Assembly (NCBI GenBank): GCA_951802425.1
Contig: OX637798.1
Location: forward strand, 2,170,001-2,234,000
Direction: 5' to 3'
Source of the DNA: Clavaria fumosa
Taxonomy: Eukaryota; Basidiomycota; Agaricomycetes; Agaricales; Clavariaceae
DNA length: 64,000 nucleotides
Below the pieces are notes generated by a model. The model made no database searches and was not told the DNA's origin. It worked only from the letters and a program-made list of their open reading frames with translations. Positions 11,361 to 23,275 of the stretch are shown here, piece by piece; within the stretch, counting starts at the first letter, position 1, and every line of letters begins with the position of its first letter. The position numbers and the translations under genes are program-made.

Positions 11361-11790
11361 GTCTTGGGCGGGGGTTCTGGGTGGATTGATGGGGAGAAGG
11401 GGAAAGGGGGCGAGATGGAGGGGTACGGATACGGATAAGGGGTAAGATCAACAAGCGTCAAGAGGTGGTGGCGCACTTTTGAGAGTGGGGGATTTACCTG
11501 GTATTACAGTAACGATGACATCATCCATGATGAGTTACATGACCAATTTCTCAATCACACACAGAATAAGTGGCTTTAGACTCTCTCACAGAAGGAGTGA
11601 ATGATCAAATATCTCCTCTCCCATTGTGCATTGTCCAATGGCTCACTCAAGTTAGCTAAGCCGAGGCCGAAAAAAGCCGAGCCGTGGCAACAGTAAGGAG
11701 GAACGAGTTTGAACTAGCAATGGCATCATCGGGGTTGCGACCTTGCCTTGATCTCAACAAGTCTCATGTGATCAACAAGATGTCCTGACT
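11361..11790. other. Intergenic block between G-alpha B and exchanger relic B
   Basis: No gene seen. The segment ~11510-11570 (GATGAGTTACATGACCAATT) recurs at ~57179-57210 in unit C, marking the same pre-exchanger flank. Confidence 0.5.
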
Positions 11791-12885
11791 CTGAGAGTGG
11801 ACTTGCTTTCCCTCACCGCACAAAGGGAGTTTACTGATTATGGAGAGTACATCCATGGATTGTTTATTGCATTCGGGCTGGTCGTCATGTCTCTTTATTT
11901 GATTGAGATGTGTTTGGTTGCTCTCTCTCTCGACCTACACCTGCTACTTCTTCTCGAATGGAATGTCCATGTCAGGCTTCGTGTCCCTCCTATTCTGCGG
12001 CATCACTTTGAAACACTACGCGTATATACACACCATGTCTCGAAAGACACACTCTCACAGCTTTCAAAGAACTTCGTCTTCATCTCTCTCGGATTATCGC
12101 TATTCACGCATGAGCCCGCCAAGTTCAGAGAAGGTCACAAATTATGTCAAGCCAATCTTCATCGCCATCACCATGGTCGCTGTCGTCTTCACACAGCAGA
12201 ACGAAGAGCTGCCGCATTCATACCAGATGATGCTCTTCTGGGCCGGTCTGCGCCGCGCCGTCAGTGTCGCTCTGGCTAGGGGCTTCAAAGAGCCCAATGC
12301 GCAGACGCTCCAAACGACCGTGCTCACTGTTGTCGTGCTCACTGTCATCGGGACGTAGGCACGGATGCCCAGAATCCGCACAGGGGTCGAGGGCGAGGAG
12401 GCGTCCAGCAGCGAGGAGGAGGACGGCAGCCGCCTTCTCGGCAGCGATGGATGGAATCACCGAAGCACGCGCCGAAGCGGACCTGGACGATGGCGGCCCT
12501 ACTTTGACGACGAGCCGTTGTTCCCACGCGGCGACCCTGCACGGGTCGGCACGCACTACGCGTCGTACAACCATCAGCATTCGCATGCGCAGATGATAAA
12601 CCCAGGCGCGCTGTTCTCTGCCGCGTCGTCGGAGTCATAGGAGTCGGACGGGGAGGAGCTACTCCAGATGGCGCCGACGACGTCCGCTGGTGGTGTGGTG
12701 GTAGTCGTGGGAACGGCGAGGAGGGAGGGCCAGGGGCGGATAGGGAGCTCGTTGAGGGTGAGGACGGCCGGTGGTTCCAGGCACTTGACGAGCGGTATCT
12801 GCTGCCAATCTTCTCGAAGGCGACAGCGAGTCGAACGTTCCACGCGTGCAAGGCGCGGATGTGGGGGCAGGGGATGTAGGAGAGA
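11790..12885 (+). pseudogene. Na+/H+ exchanger (NHX/NHE family) relic, unit B
   Basis: Recovers YIHGLFIAFGLVVMSLYLIE (~11845-11905), FFSNGMSMSGFVSLLFCG (~11945-12000), GITLKHYAYIHTMSRKT, KPIFIAITMVAVV (~12150-12190), LFWAGLR (~12231-12250) and GFKEPNAQTLQTTVL (~12280-12325), then tail fragments to a stop near 12876. Compared with unit A, the RYATAFPFSEAINFFYR segment is deleted. LRGAV has become LRRAV, a stop lies at 12356-12358 (VIGT*), and the MLEILGI stretch is reduced. Several frames are needed to read it, so it is a decayed copy. Confidence 0.75.
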
Positions 12886-13180
12886 GGTTGGACACTCCGA
12901 TCGAGAGAGGGCGAGATTTAGGAGGGGCGCTGGGGCGGAACGGTGGAGAGGGCCGGGACGGGAATGCGGTCAGCGTCACGGGCCCTGCTCTTCCCCTGGG
13001 AACTGTAGAAAGCCGTATGGAACGAGGACTTTCGAACCCAAACTGAGGGCGACTCCGCTTGATGGGCAGAGCAACAGCAACAGCAGAGGTAGGTTGTCGA
13101 AATATTCAGCTGTGGGCTGCCTAGTCTGCTATCTTAATTTTTCTCTCTTGTCCGTAAACATTGCATATCAAAGATGAAGA
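12886..13180. other. Spacer downstream of exchanger relic B
   Basis: Counterpart of 2848-3150. No gene seen. Confidence 0.5.
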
Positions 13181-14050
13181 GTCGCATTATTCATATTTGA
13201 TCAGGATTACATCCAGGTCAAAGGTGATAATGATACGGCTGGGCACTGGGAACGGACAGAAGACTAAAATCAATATAAAGAAACAGCATCACAGAGATGG
13301 ACGAGGAGGTATACCGCGTTGTAAGGTTGACGACTATCATGAGCGAGTAGCGATACATATAAAAGTATGAAATCAGACAAGACGAAAGTGGTAAAGAGGG
13401 AGAGGCCGAACGACGAAAAAGCATAGATTACGCACCATTACAAGGCGAGCGCTTGAGACAAAGCCATAAGCGAGATGTAAAGGGGTGGGCGTTAGTTAGA
13501 TTACAGTAACTCTGCGTGGCGCAGATAGTCTCGCAATATGCTTCCTTCAACTGAAGAAAACAGGCAGTCAGTCACGAGTTTGCTGTAGACAGGGTGCGGA
13601 AGGGGAGGGGGGTAGTGAAAAGAGGTTTACTGGTGGCAAAAATGATCGTCGCAATTTCCGTATACTGTGCGCGCAGATCCAATCAACGCGGAATCAACTA
13701 AATGTCAATGCGCACGATGGTTGAAGTAACGTGGAAGTAACGTGGAAGAAGAAGGAGAATAGTTCGGGGGAGTGTTTTCCGGTTATCTTACTGAAAAATC
13801 GTCATGTCAGAGGAAGATAATAGGGCAAAAAGAGAAAGAAGAAGTGTTGAGGAGGACCATCTGCGTGCGCGCGAGCAAGGGGCTCGTGCACACCACATTC
13901 CACAGCCGGTAGCTGTCCACGTTCGGGTTTTCCACGAGCTTCTGGGGGACGTGGTTTGGGGGAGGGCGCGAAGGTAGATTCCCGTCACATGACACCGGAA
14001 CCGGAATTAACCGCCATATCGATAAGCATCGTCGATAAGCATCGTCGCAA
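13180..14050 (-). pseudogene. Second G-alpha relic, 3' end only, unit B
   Basis: Counterpart of the relic at 3150-4035. On the minus strand it reads a decayed C-terminus (~13505-13555) and the block QKLVENPNVDSYRLWNVVC / TSPLLARTQMVLL (~13850-13945), which is the LEDSYLLW to TQMIL region of G-alpha. The NKCD, switch and P-loop regions are missing. Its broken edge again abuts the receptor's conserved 5' flank. Confidence 0.65.
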
Positions 14051-14085
14051 ACTTGCATCTTTCGTCGACACTACTAGTATCAATC

Positions 14086-17000
14086 ATGCGCAAAGCTGTT
14101 GACACCACCCTCGCGAAGCTAAAGTCGTCTACAGGACCTCATTCTCTTGCCTTCATTAGCCTCCAGAATGCTCTTGCACTTCTCAAGGAGGTTGCGGGGA
14201 AGTCGGGTGTACCAGGACTGCAGGAAGGTATCAAAGGATTGGTGGTTCCCCTTGATGCCATTGAAGTGCGTGAAACATCTCATTTACCGTCCCGTCGCAT
14301 TGCTCGCTAACCATCCACACAGAAAACCTCGCAGAATAGCAGTGACTTGGAATCACTCGACCGCCGCATTCGAAACTTGCATTTAATGCTGCAAGAGGCA
14401 TCCGATGGGGGGACCCTGCCTACAGCAATGACTGACCGTATCAACCATTTGTCTGAGTGAGTCACCATCCCTCTATACAATGGTTTGTTGATCTCAACCT
14501 TGAATGGCAGATCATGGAAATCTGTTGGCGAGCAGGCACAACATATGATCATGCGCAACCACTTGAAGCGTTTCCTCACTCGCAACCGTGATACTGTTGG
14601 GATTATGGGCCTCATCTCTGCTATCAATGACTCAATCCAACAATTTCTTGTAAGTAGATGGTTTGTACCTTTCGGACACCGTGATTGAGCTGTGGCTACC
14701 CCAAGGTTGAAATTACACTTGTCAATGCTCAAAAGACCCTTGCCATTGAGTCCGCACTTGGAGTAAGCTCATGAATGATAAATTGGCATAGTTGTACAGA
14801 TATGACTGACTCATTGCTAGGAACATGCTGCCCGAGTTGAGGAACATGCTGCCCAAGCTGAGGCTAGCTTTCAGGTTTGTCTCTTCTTGTTGGTGTCCTT
14901 GTCCTGTTTACCATATGATTAATTTATCAGGAAATCAAGACAAAGCTCAATGACTACAGTATGGTTTATTCATGATTTGATTCAGTGCTTGACTTATGTT
15001 TGGTCTGCAGCTGGTCTCAATCTGCCCCATGCTGCCACTGCTGGCTTCGACTGCAATAATAAGCTAGTCCCATGTCTTGATGGCACTCGGAAACAGATTC
15101 TTGATGAGCTATATCAATGGATTGGTCATGACATTGAAGACCTCTCTCAGGAGGGCATACTCACATCTTCTGACCATTTATGTGTCATGGGGACTCGGCA
15201 GATATTTTGGATCAATGGTGTAGCTGGGAGTGGGAAGACTACAATTGCTTACACTGCTGCAGAGTACTGTGAGGACAAAGGAATGCTTGCTGCGAGCTTC
15301 TTCTGCTCCAGGGATAATGCTGATTGCAGCAACCTTAATTTGGTTTTCACCACCATTGCCTATCAGTTAGGACAGTTTTGTCCAGAGTTCAAGGCTGGTC
15401 TTGCAGAAGTGGTCAGGTCAAATCCTGATGTTGTCTACTCCAGTGTCTCCTATCAGCTGAAAAAGATGATTGTCAAACCATTGCTTGCTATGAGGAATAG
15501 GTTTCCTCAAGGTTTAGTGGTGATTGATGCTTTAGATGAATGCAAGGATGACAATTCCACATCCACCATTCTGGCATCTTTGTCTCAACACATTGAAAAG
15601 TTGTCCCCATTGCAATTCCTTATCACCAGTAGACCAATTCTCCAGATCACTGGAGCTTTTCAACATCCACATCTCATCAATGCAACCAGGCCATTGATTC
15701 TTCATCAAGTCAAATTGGATGTCATTAAAAGTGATATCCAGTGTTATCTGAAATGGCACCTTGGTGCTATCAAGAAGAAATATCACATTCCTGGTACCTG
15801 GCCATCTTCAAGAGATGTTGAAGACTTGACCCATATGTCTTCAGGCCTGTTCATATTTGCTGCTACTGCAGCAAGGTTCATTGATGCTGTTGATCCCAGA
15901 GGGCAATTGAAGATACTTTTGAACACAAAGTCTGCTACTGGCTTCTCTCCTCTGCAGCATCTGGATCAGTTGTACTCTCAAGTGCTCAACACTGCATTCC
16001 CAGATATTTCTGATCACCCTGGACCCAAATTGCAATTGATTCTGGGTGCCATTGTCACCCTTCAGGATCCTCTCCCATCAGATCAATTGGAGGATCTGCT
16101 TGAATGTGATGTTCTTGGTTATCTTCAGCAGTTACAGGCAATCATCACCCTTCCAAATGATGGTGTTGGAGTTATTAGATTGATCCACCCATCATTCTTT
16201 GATTTCATTGTGGAACCTACCAGATGTCATGATGAGCAGTTTAGAATCAATCTTCAAGAGCAGCACAACATCATGGCAGAGAAATGCCTGACCATGATGA
16301 AAAGGCTAAAGAAGGATATTTGTGGCATAAGAGATCCCACCAAATTCAATCATGAGGTTCCAAATCTCCCAGAGATGATGTCAAATCACATCTCATGCAG
16401 CCTGCAGTATGCATGTAGATATTGGGGTGTGCATGTTTGCAGTGGCAAGCTTTCAAGTGATGTGATGAAGCTTCTGGGGGATTTCTGTTCAAATCATTTA
16501 TTACACTGGATAGAGGTCTGCAGTCTTCTTGGGCATCTAAGAAATGCATTGCAAATGTTGGCATCTGTGCATGCCTGTCTTGCAGTAAGTGCATATCCTT
16601 GTCAGTTGAGGTTAGCAAAACTAACATGTAATCCTTTCTGTAGACCAGGAAAGATGTGCATATGACAGTCTCAGCACTGTTATATGATGGTCAAAGATTG
16701 ATTCAGGAGTTTTTTCCAGCCATCAGTGTATCTGCCTTGCAGGTGTATTTTTCAGCTTTGCCCTTCACCCCAACTGGCACTGAATTATACAATACCTATC
16801 ATAAGCAGATGGAGGGTGCAGTGATGGTGCAAGGGGCATTACCAAAAGAATGGAGTGCATGTATACAGGTCATAGAGGGCCATTCTGATTGTGTCACCTC
16901 AGTGTCATTCTCTCGAGATGGCACAAGGATAATTTCAGGGTCTTGTGATGAGACAGTGAGAGTATGGGATGCGGTCACTGGTGCTCATCTGCAGACACTT

Positions 17001-18758
17001 GAGAGCCATTCTATTTGTGTCAGATCAGTGTCATTCTCTCCAGATGGCACAAGGATAGTTTCAGGGTCTGGTGACAATACAGTAAGAGTGTGGGATGCAG
17101 TCACTGGTGCTCATCTGCAGTCACTTGAGGGCCATTCTAATTGTGTCGCATCAGTGTCATTCTCTCCAGATGGCACAAAAATAGCTTCAGGGTCCCATGA
17201 CAACACAGTGAGAGTGTGGGATACAGTCACTGGTGCTGATCTGCATACACTTGAGGGCCATTCCACTGTCACATCAGTGTCATTCTCTCCAGATGGCACA
17301 AGGATAGTTTCAGGGTCTTGGGAAAAGACAGTGAGAGTGTGGGATGCAGTCACTGGTGCTCATCTGCAAACACTTGAGGGCCATTCTAATCATGTCACAT
17401 CAGTGTCATTCTCTCAAGATGGCACAAAAATAGTTTCAGGGTCCCATGACAACACAGTGAGAGTTTGGGATACAGTCACTGGTGCTGATCTGCAGACACT
17501 TGAGGGCCATTCTAGATCTGTTGAATCAGTGTCATTCTCTCCAGATGGCACAAGGATAGTTTCAGGGTCATGGGACAAGACAGTGAGAGTGTGGGATGCA
17601 GTCACTGGTGTTCATCTGCAGACACTTGAGGGCCATTCTGATGGTGTCATCTCAGTGTCATTGTCTCCAGATGGCACAAGGATAATTTCAGGGTCTTATG
17701 ACAAGACAGTGAGAGTGTGGGATACAGTCACTGGTGCTCAACTGCAGACACTTGAGGGCCATTCTTACCTGATCACATCAGTGTCATTCTCTCCAGATGG
17801 CACAAGGGTAGTTTCAAGGTCTGATGACAAGACAGTGAAAGTGTGGGATACAGTCACTGGTGCTCATCTGCAGACACTTGAGGGCCATTCTGGTTGGGTC
17901 ACATCAGTGTCATTCTCTTCAGATGGCACAAGGATTGTTTCAGGGTCCCATTACAACACAGTGAGAGTGTGGGATACAGTCACTGGTGCTCATCTGCAGA
18001 CACTTGAGGGCCATTCTAATTTTGTCACATCAGTGTCATTCTCTCCAGATGGCACAAGGATAGTTTCAGGGTCTTATGACAAAACAGTAAGAGTGTGGGA
18101 TGCAGTCACTGGTGTTCATCTGCAAACACTTGAGGGCCATTCTGATGGTATCTCATCATTGTCATTCTCTCCAGATGGCACAAAAATAGTTTCAGGGTCT
18201 TATGACAAGACAGTGGGAGTGTGGGATACAGTCACTGGTGCTCATCTGAAGACACTTGAAGGCCATTCTGGTTGGGTCACATCAGTGTCATTCTCTCCAG
18301 ATGGCACAAGGATAGTTTCAGGGTCTGGTGACCACACAGTGAGAGTGTGGGATGCAGTCACTGGTGCTCATCTGCAAACACTTAAGGGCCATTCTGACTG
18401 TGTCATCTCAGTGTCATTCACTCCATATGGCACAAGGATAGTTTCGGGGTCTCATGATGAGACAGTGAGAGTATGGGATGCAGGAACTGGGGTCCTTCAC
18501 ATCATTCTCAGTGATTCAAACTGGGGGAGGTCATGGCCATACATCATCAATAATGGATGGTTATCAACTTCTTTCACAAGGCATAGGCTTTGTTGGATAC
18601 CTGTGGCTCATCGTAGCTATCATCGCATAAATGCATCCACTATTGATCAAATGGCAGTGGTCATACCCCAGAATTCCATTATTTTCCTCCATTTCACTGC
18701 CTTGTATTCCTACCTCCATACACAGTTCCAAATACCTCTGCCTTCATATAATTCTTAG
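14086..18758 (+). CDS. NACHT-WD40 NOD-like receptor, copy B (8 exons, ~1426 aa)
   Basis: Exons: 14086-14265, 14323-14456, 14511-14649, 14706-14762, 14821-14874, 14931-14958, 15011-16584, 16644-18758. Exon lengths match copy A except the last. Domain order is the same: helical N-terminus (1-150), coiled coil with two EHAAxxE heptads (171-188), NACHT with GVAGSGKT and LVVIDALDE, thirteen WD40 repeats (~800-1344), and an 82-residue tail ending PLPSYNS. One WD40 unit (the fourth, EGHSTVTSV) is a codon shorter than the rest, removing one of the hypervariable residues. The repeat-face residues differ widely from copy A (for example SGC, SNH, SRS, SYL at 4-6), while the NACHT body is nearly the same. 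No frame lesion seen, so it is probably functional. Role by family: ligand-triggered oligomerising switch, cytosolic. Confidence 0.88.
16875..18509 (+). repeat. WD40 array B: 13 units of 126 bp (one of 123 bp)
   Basis: Thirteen in-frame units. Unit 4 lacks one codon (17253-17375). A two-unit motif ending VTGVHLQTL followed by EGHSDG recurs (units 6-7 and 10-11), evidence of internal duplication or conversion. Residue 24 takes C, G, H, W, Y and D; residue 26 takes E, N, K and H. Confidence 0.95.
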
Positions 18759-18819
18759 CTTTTGTCCATGGGGTCCTCACCAAGCACAGGCCCAGCAGTG
18801 TGAAGATGGTGAAATGAGG

Positions 18820-18825
18820 AATAAA
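18820..18825 (+). terminator. Poly(A) signal candidate, receptor B
   Basis: An AATAAA hexamer 62 bp after the stop codon, at the same relative place as in copy A. Confidence 0.5.
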
Positions 18826-19557
18826 ATATAACTTGAATCAAAATGTGTACTTGAATCTTAGTGAGAGGATTTGCATAACAGCCTCAGTCACTTCCTTTGT
18901 ATGTCAGAGGTCTGAATAATAATCAGAGCCACCAAACTGCTGCAGAAAGCCTTGTGCCATTGGTTCCAAGTCCATAAGTGCAGCACTTCCTAGCATCAAA
19001 TATGTAGCCCCCAGAGACTTCCTGACACAGTTATTTTTCATGTAGCATGCTTAGGCAAGAAGATATACAGGTATTGTTAGAAAGCCATACCCCAATGGGT
19101 TGAAGCAAGAATGTTATGATAGCACCATCACACTAATAAATTTACCTCAAAAGAGGCAAAGCTGACAACAGACAAAGTAATGCTGATGTACAGAGAATGA
19201 AAACTACACCTCATGAAGAGAAGTATTATCATATATTTTGTTCAAGATTACATCCAGGTCAGAAGATAATGATGGATACAGCTGGTCACTGCAGGAATGG
19301 AAGGAAGGCCAAAACAAAACAAAAAAAGGGAGAATTATTTATTTATTTAACCGAGAGACAACACCGCTGAGATGCACGAGGGGAGGCGTTCCGCATTGAC
19401 GACTATCATGAGCGAGTAGCGATAGATACAAAAAAACAAGAAAAGGGTAAAGGTGAGGGAGAGGCTGAACGGCTGAATGGCGAAAAAATGAATAGATTAT
19501 GCACTATTACAAGGCGAGCGCTTGAGACAAAGCCACGAAATGAGAGGGCGGGGGCAT
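18826..19557. other. Spacer between receptor B and G-alpha C
   Basis: Counterpart of 8668-9429, with no gene recognised. The right part is the 3' flank of the minus-strand G-alpha. Confidence 0.5.
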
Positions 19558-21701
19558 TTACATTAGTTCCGCGTGACGCAGATGGTCTCGCAGTATGATC
19601 TCTTCGACTGAGGGAAAGTCGGGGGTTGGTCAGTCACAAGCTCGCTGAAAAGAGGGTGCGGATGGGGAGGGGAGACCAGAGGAGGCTTACCAGTGCCCAG
19701 GGTGACCGCCGTGGATTCCGTATCCTGTGCGCACAGATACCATCGATGCGGAATGGGCGAAACGAAGGCCAATACGTACGATGACTGAAGTAAGGTGGAA
19801 GAAGAAGGGGCGTGGCTCGGGGGAGTGTTTCCGTTGTATTTCCCTGAAGTGCTGCTGGAAGTCTTGAGAAGGCAACCATCAGACAACAAGGAAACGAAAT
19901 GGGATAGAACGAGATGAACACTTGGTCGCAGTACGCAGGTCGTTCTTCCGATCACCAAAGCTGGGCACGCTGTCCCTGATGCGGACGCCGCGGCGCAGCT
20001 TCGAGTCGAGGATGTCGCACTTGTTGAGGAAGAGGATCATCTGCATGTGAGCGAGCCACTTGCACGCGCATACCGCCTGCCACAGCAGGTAGCTGTCCTC
20101 GAGCCTGTTCACGCGCCGGTCCTCTATGAGCTTCTCGTCGAAGCACGAGACGGGCGCGAGGAAGATGATCGCGTTCACATCGTCGAAGTAGGGGTACCAT
20201 GCCGCGCGCTGTGTGAAGACGTGGAGGGGGGTTGGTCAGCGGGCCGGGACACCCTCGAGTATAGGTGGGACGCACGGATGACCGGGTCCCGCCCACATCG
20301 TACATAAGCCACTCCTGGCCAACCCTGCGACCTGTATCGATTCAACGGAGGGGCAGTCAGGATGGAGGCCGCTTTTAAACGGGGAGGGGGAAATAAAGAA
20401 AATGGAACACACCGTGGTCAAATACGAATTTGTACTCTTGCACGCCAAGCGTGCGCAGGCGGGCTCGAATGACATCTGCGTCCGTCGGCTGGTAGTGGCG
20501 CGTGGCAATCCGCTCGACGTCGTTCAGGAAGCTACGCAGGGAACAAGCGGGTCAGAACGCAGCACAGCAACGAAAGAACAATAATAATAAAGCAATAGCC
20601 CCGACCACCAGGTCGATACGCACAATCCTGGAGTCTCCTCAAGCCTGACGTTCCGCTTGGCCAGAGCAGACCGCAACATAGGGTCCTCCCATATCGCCTT
20701 CATGTCGTCCGCGCACGATGCAATGACTTCCGTGATCTCGCTCAGCTCCGCGCCCCAACCGCGCTTCGCCCCGGGGGTCGGCTGTTGCGCCTCTCCCGCG
20801 GCAGCAGCCGCAGCGACGGCGGCCCGCCCACAACGGAAGCGGTCCAGTGCGGTTTTCCACCCGTTGCGCGAGTTGATCGAGAATTCTTGCTGCTGCCGCA
20901 CGCGGAACGCCGGGGCTCGTGTCCGCGTCGTCGAACGGCGCGGCGGTCGTGATGAAGGTGGAGTGCATCTCGCTCGCAGCGGCGCCGAGACGCCGCTCGA
21001 ATGCGCCGCAGCGGCTCGAGGCGGAGCTTCAGGAGACGGTGTTTTTCGGTGAAATGCTGCTGCTGCTGCAGGTGGTGTGGTTACAGCGAGGACGAGAGAC
21101 GCCAGTGGGGGCGGCAGCTATGGCGGCGGGGGAAGAGGGGGCGCCTGTAGCGGTGGGCGGGGGAGAGGGCATGGAAGTCTCGGAGTGCCGTGCCATTTCG
21201 TTGGAGAGGAGGTCGGGTACGGTGTTGACATTGCGGACGAGGTTGAGACGGCGCGCCATGAGGCGCGTTCTTCCTGCCATTCACGGTGGGCGTGGGTGAG
21301 CTGGAAGCCTGTGATGCGTTTGTGTGGTGGGGGTTCCACGAGCGTCAGCGGTAAGATCAACGAGCGTCAAGAGATGGGTGGCGCACTTTTGAGGGTGGCG
21401 GATTTACCTGGTAGACGTCGTTTGATCAGCCATATGATAAACAGTGGGGTTGATAATGATGGACGTGGGTGTGAGAGAAATAACAAGACGCACCGCTCTC
21501 GCTCTGTCCCAGGAGGAGGACCTTGACGGGGCGCTTCTTGAGTCGGAGCGCCGCCTTTTCCTGGCGGATCTGCTCGTCGATCTCCTCGCTGACGCGGAGG
21601 GCGTGGGATTCGGCGAGCTCGCGCGCCTCACGCTGTGCGGGCGTCTCGTCGCGTGGGGGCGCGAGGACGGCGGCGAGGGGGTCGTCGTCGTTGATGCGCA
21701 T
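19558..21701 (-). pseudogene. G-protein alpha subunit, unit C (nearly complete, frameshifted)
   Basis: The best-preserved of the three. Minus strand: exon 1 from 21701 (MRINDDDPLAAVLAPP) through EEIDEQIRQEKAALRLKKR to KVLLLGQSES. The Gly of the P-loop is split by a GTGCGT intron, and the next exon supplies KSATLK, giving GQSESGKS intact. Later parts: HREWQEERASWRAV (~21262-21310), EFSINSRNGWKTALDRF (~20830-20890), DEKLIEDRRVNRLEDSYLLW (~20090-20140), FLNKCDILDSKLRRGVRIRD with the NKxD motif (~19975-20035), and the C-terminus EEIILRDHLRHAELM with stop at 19558-19560. Against units A and B it lacks 7 nt (CTGGATG on the plus strand) near 21246, after WRAV, which shifts the frame within the exon. 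The Ala/Pro/Ser-rich insert after the LLSNEMA stretch is unusual for G-alpha. Confidence 0.75.
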
Positions 21702-21989
21702 GGCTTGGGCGGGGGTTCTGGGTGGATGGATGGGGAGAAGGGCAAAGGGGGTGGGATGGAGGGGTGCGGGTATGGATAAGGGTGAGGCGCGAGACGGGTG
21801 TCGCGGATGAGGAGGAGGAGGAGAAGAAGGGAGCTGTGAGTGTTGTAGGTTTAAAAAGATGTTTAAAATTCTATGTTTAATCGAATCATCGAATGAAAAT
21901 CTTTCCCCAAACTGGAAGGTGAATCATCGATCGGATAGAGTCGTTTCGGACCAGGAGGTGATCGATTTCAGCCCGGAACGAGATCGAGA
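21702..21989. other. Host sequence left of the nested transposon pile
   Basis: Counterpart of 1332-1560 in unit A: the region upstream of the G-alpha start. It ends where the Ngaro 3' repeat begins. A stretch with TTTAAAATTCTATGTTTAAT at ~21861 reappears at ~57044, on the other side of the pile. Confidence 0.5.
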
Positions 21990-22411
21990 TCGACGTCTCA
22001 CACTTCACGCCTCATGGGGCAGAGGAAAGAGAAGGGGTTGTAAATTATCATTAATAAATAGAGGGTGACTGAGTCTGAGTTCTGGGGGAGTAAGGCAGTC
22101 AACCAGAAGGGTGTGACCTCCTAACTGGGTTGTGCCGGGGCGGGGGAGCCCCTGCAGACTCAATCGAGGGAGGGTACAAAAACTGAGGAGGAAGCTACGA
22201 AGGGTTCTACAATATGGAGATGGAGGTGGTAGAGGGAAAGAGGCGCCGGGATGTTCGGAGTTACAAATCCAGCTTGGTTTGAGATGTCGATCTCGAGCTG
22301 AGATCGGTCATCTCACACTTCACGCCTCATGGGGCAGAGGAAAGAGAAGGGGTTGTAAATTATCATTAATAAATAGAGGGTGACTGAGTCTGAGTTCTGG
22401 GGGAGTAAGGC
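21990..22411. repeat. Ngaro 3' split direct repeats (A-B-A)
   Basis: About 100 bp (CACGCCTCATGGGGCAGAGG through GGGGGAGTAAGG) occurs at ~21993-22092 and again at ~22311-22410. The A repeat extends past ~22092 into the GTCAACCAGAAGGGTGTGAC block, which also occurs at 34089-34140 beside the recombinase stop codon. Between the A copies lies B (ACTGAGGAGGAAGCTACGAA ...), found also at 56797-56870 and inverted at 56919-56993. Confidence 0.85.
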
Positions 22412-22467
22412 TATGAGGGGCCAAACTGGACAAAATTGTCAAACCATGCCTAACTTTCATGTGCACA
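22412..22467 (+). repeat. Left terminal inverted repeat of the 11.7-kb element
   Basis: Pairs with 34027-34082 on the opposite strand with at most a few mismatches (GGGGCC versus GGGGTC near the tip). Confidence 0.85.
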
Positions 22468-23275
22468 CATGCACACATCTGCACACACATGCATGCATCT
22501 GCGCACACATGTGCACATCTGCACACATGTGTGCACATATGCACATGTGTGCACACATGTGCAAATGTGCATAGATTTGCACTGTGTTGCACTGTGTGCA
22601 TAATCATGCACTGTGCTGCACTGTGTGCATAATCATGCACACTACATCAGTTGTTTCTCCTGCACAATATGTGCACTGTGTTGCACTGTGTTGAATTGTG
22701 CTGCATGATGTTGCACACTTGTGCAGCACAATTCAACACAGTGCAACACAGTGCACATATTGTGCAGGAGAAACAACTGATGTAGTGTGCATGATTATGC
22801 ACACAGTGCAGCACAGTGCAGCACAGTGCATGATTATGCACACAGTGCAGCACAGTGCAGCACAGTGCATGATTATGCACACAGTGCAGCACAGTGCAGC
22901 GCAGTGCATGATTATGCACACATGTGCAAATGTGCATGATTATGCACACATGTGCAAATGTGCATAGATTTGCACAGTGCAGCACAGTGCAGCACTGTGT
23001 GCATAATCATGCACTGTGCTGCACTGTGCAAATCTATGCACATTTGCACATGTGTGCATAATCATGCACATTTGCACATGTGTGCATAATCATGCACATT
23101 TGCACATGTGTGCATAATCATGCACATTTGCACATGTGTGCATAATCATGCACTGTGCTGCACTGTGCTGCACTGTGTGCATAATCATGCACACTACATC
23201 AGTTGTTTCTCCTGCACAATATGTGCATTGTGTTACATAGTGCTGCACATGTATGCAGCATTGTCTGTGGCTTTG
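22468..23275. repeat. Left subterminal array: GTGCA-rich tandem and palindromic repeats
   Basis: Dense alternation of short units such as GTGTGCATAATCATGCAC, CACATGTGCA and CAGTGCAGCA, in both orientations. A long palindrome is centred near 22713: arms of ~85-100 bp (22622-22706 and 22722-22810) are almost perfect inverses. The right part ends abruptly inside half of another such palindrome at the Ty3 LTR (23276). Open frames across this block are by-products of the repeat. Confidence 0.9.

Noticed and set aside
17111..17605. Minus-strand ORFs across the WD40 arrays
   Set aside because: Antisense shadows of the 126-bp repeat; the pattern simply mirrors the sense codons.
22412..23275. Regularly spaced repeats suggestive of a CRISPR array
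   Set aside because: Units abut or overlap without unique spacers, occur in both orientations, and the genome is eukaryotic.
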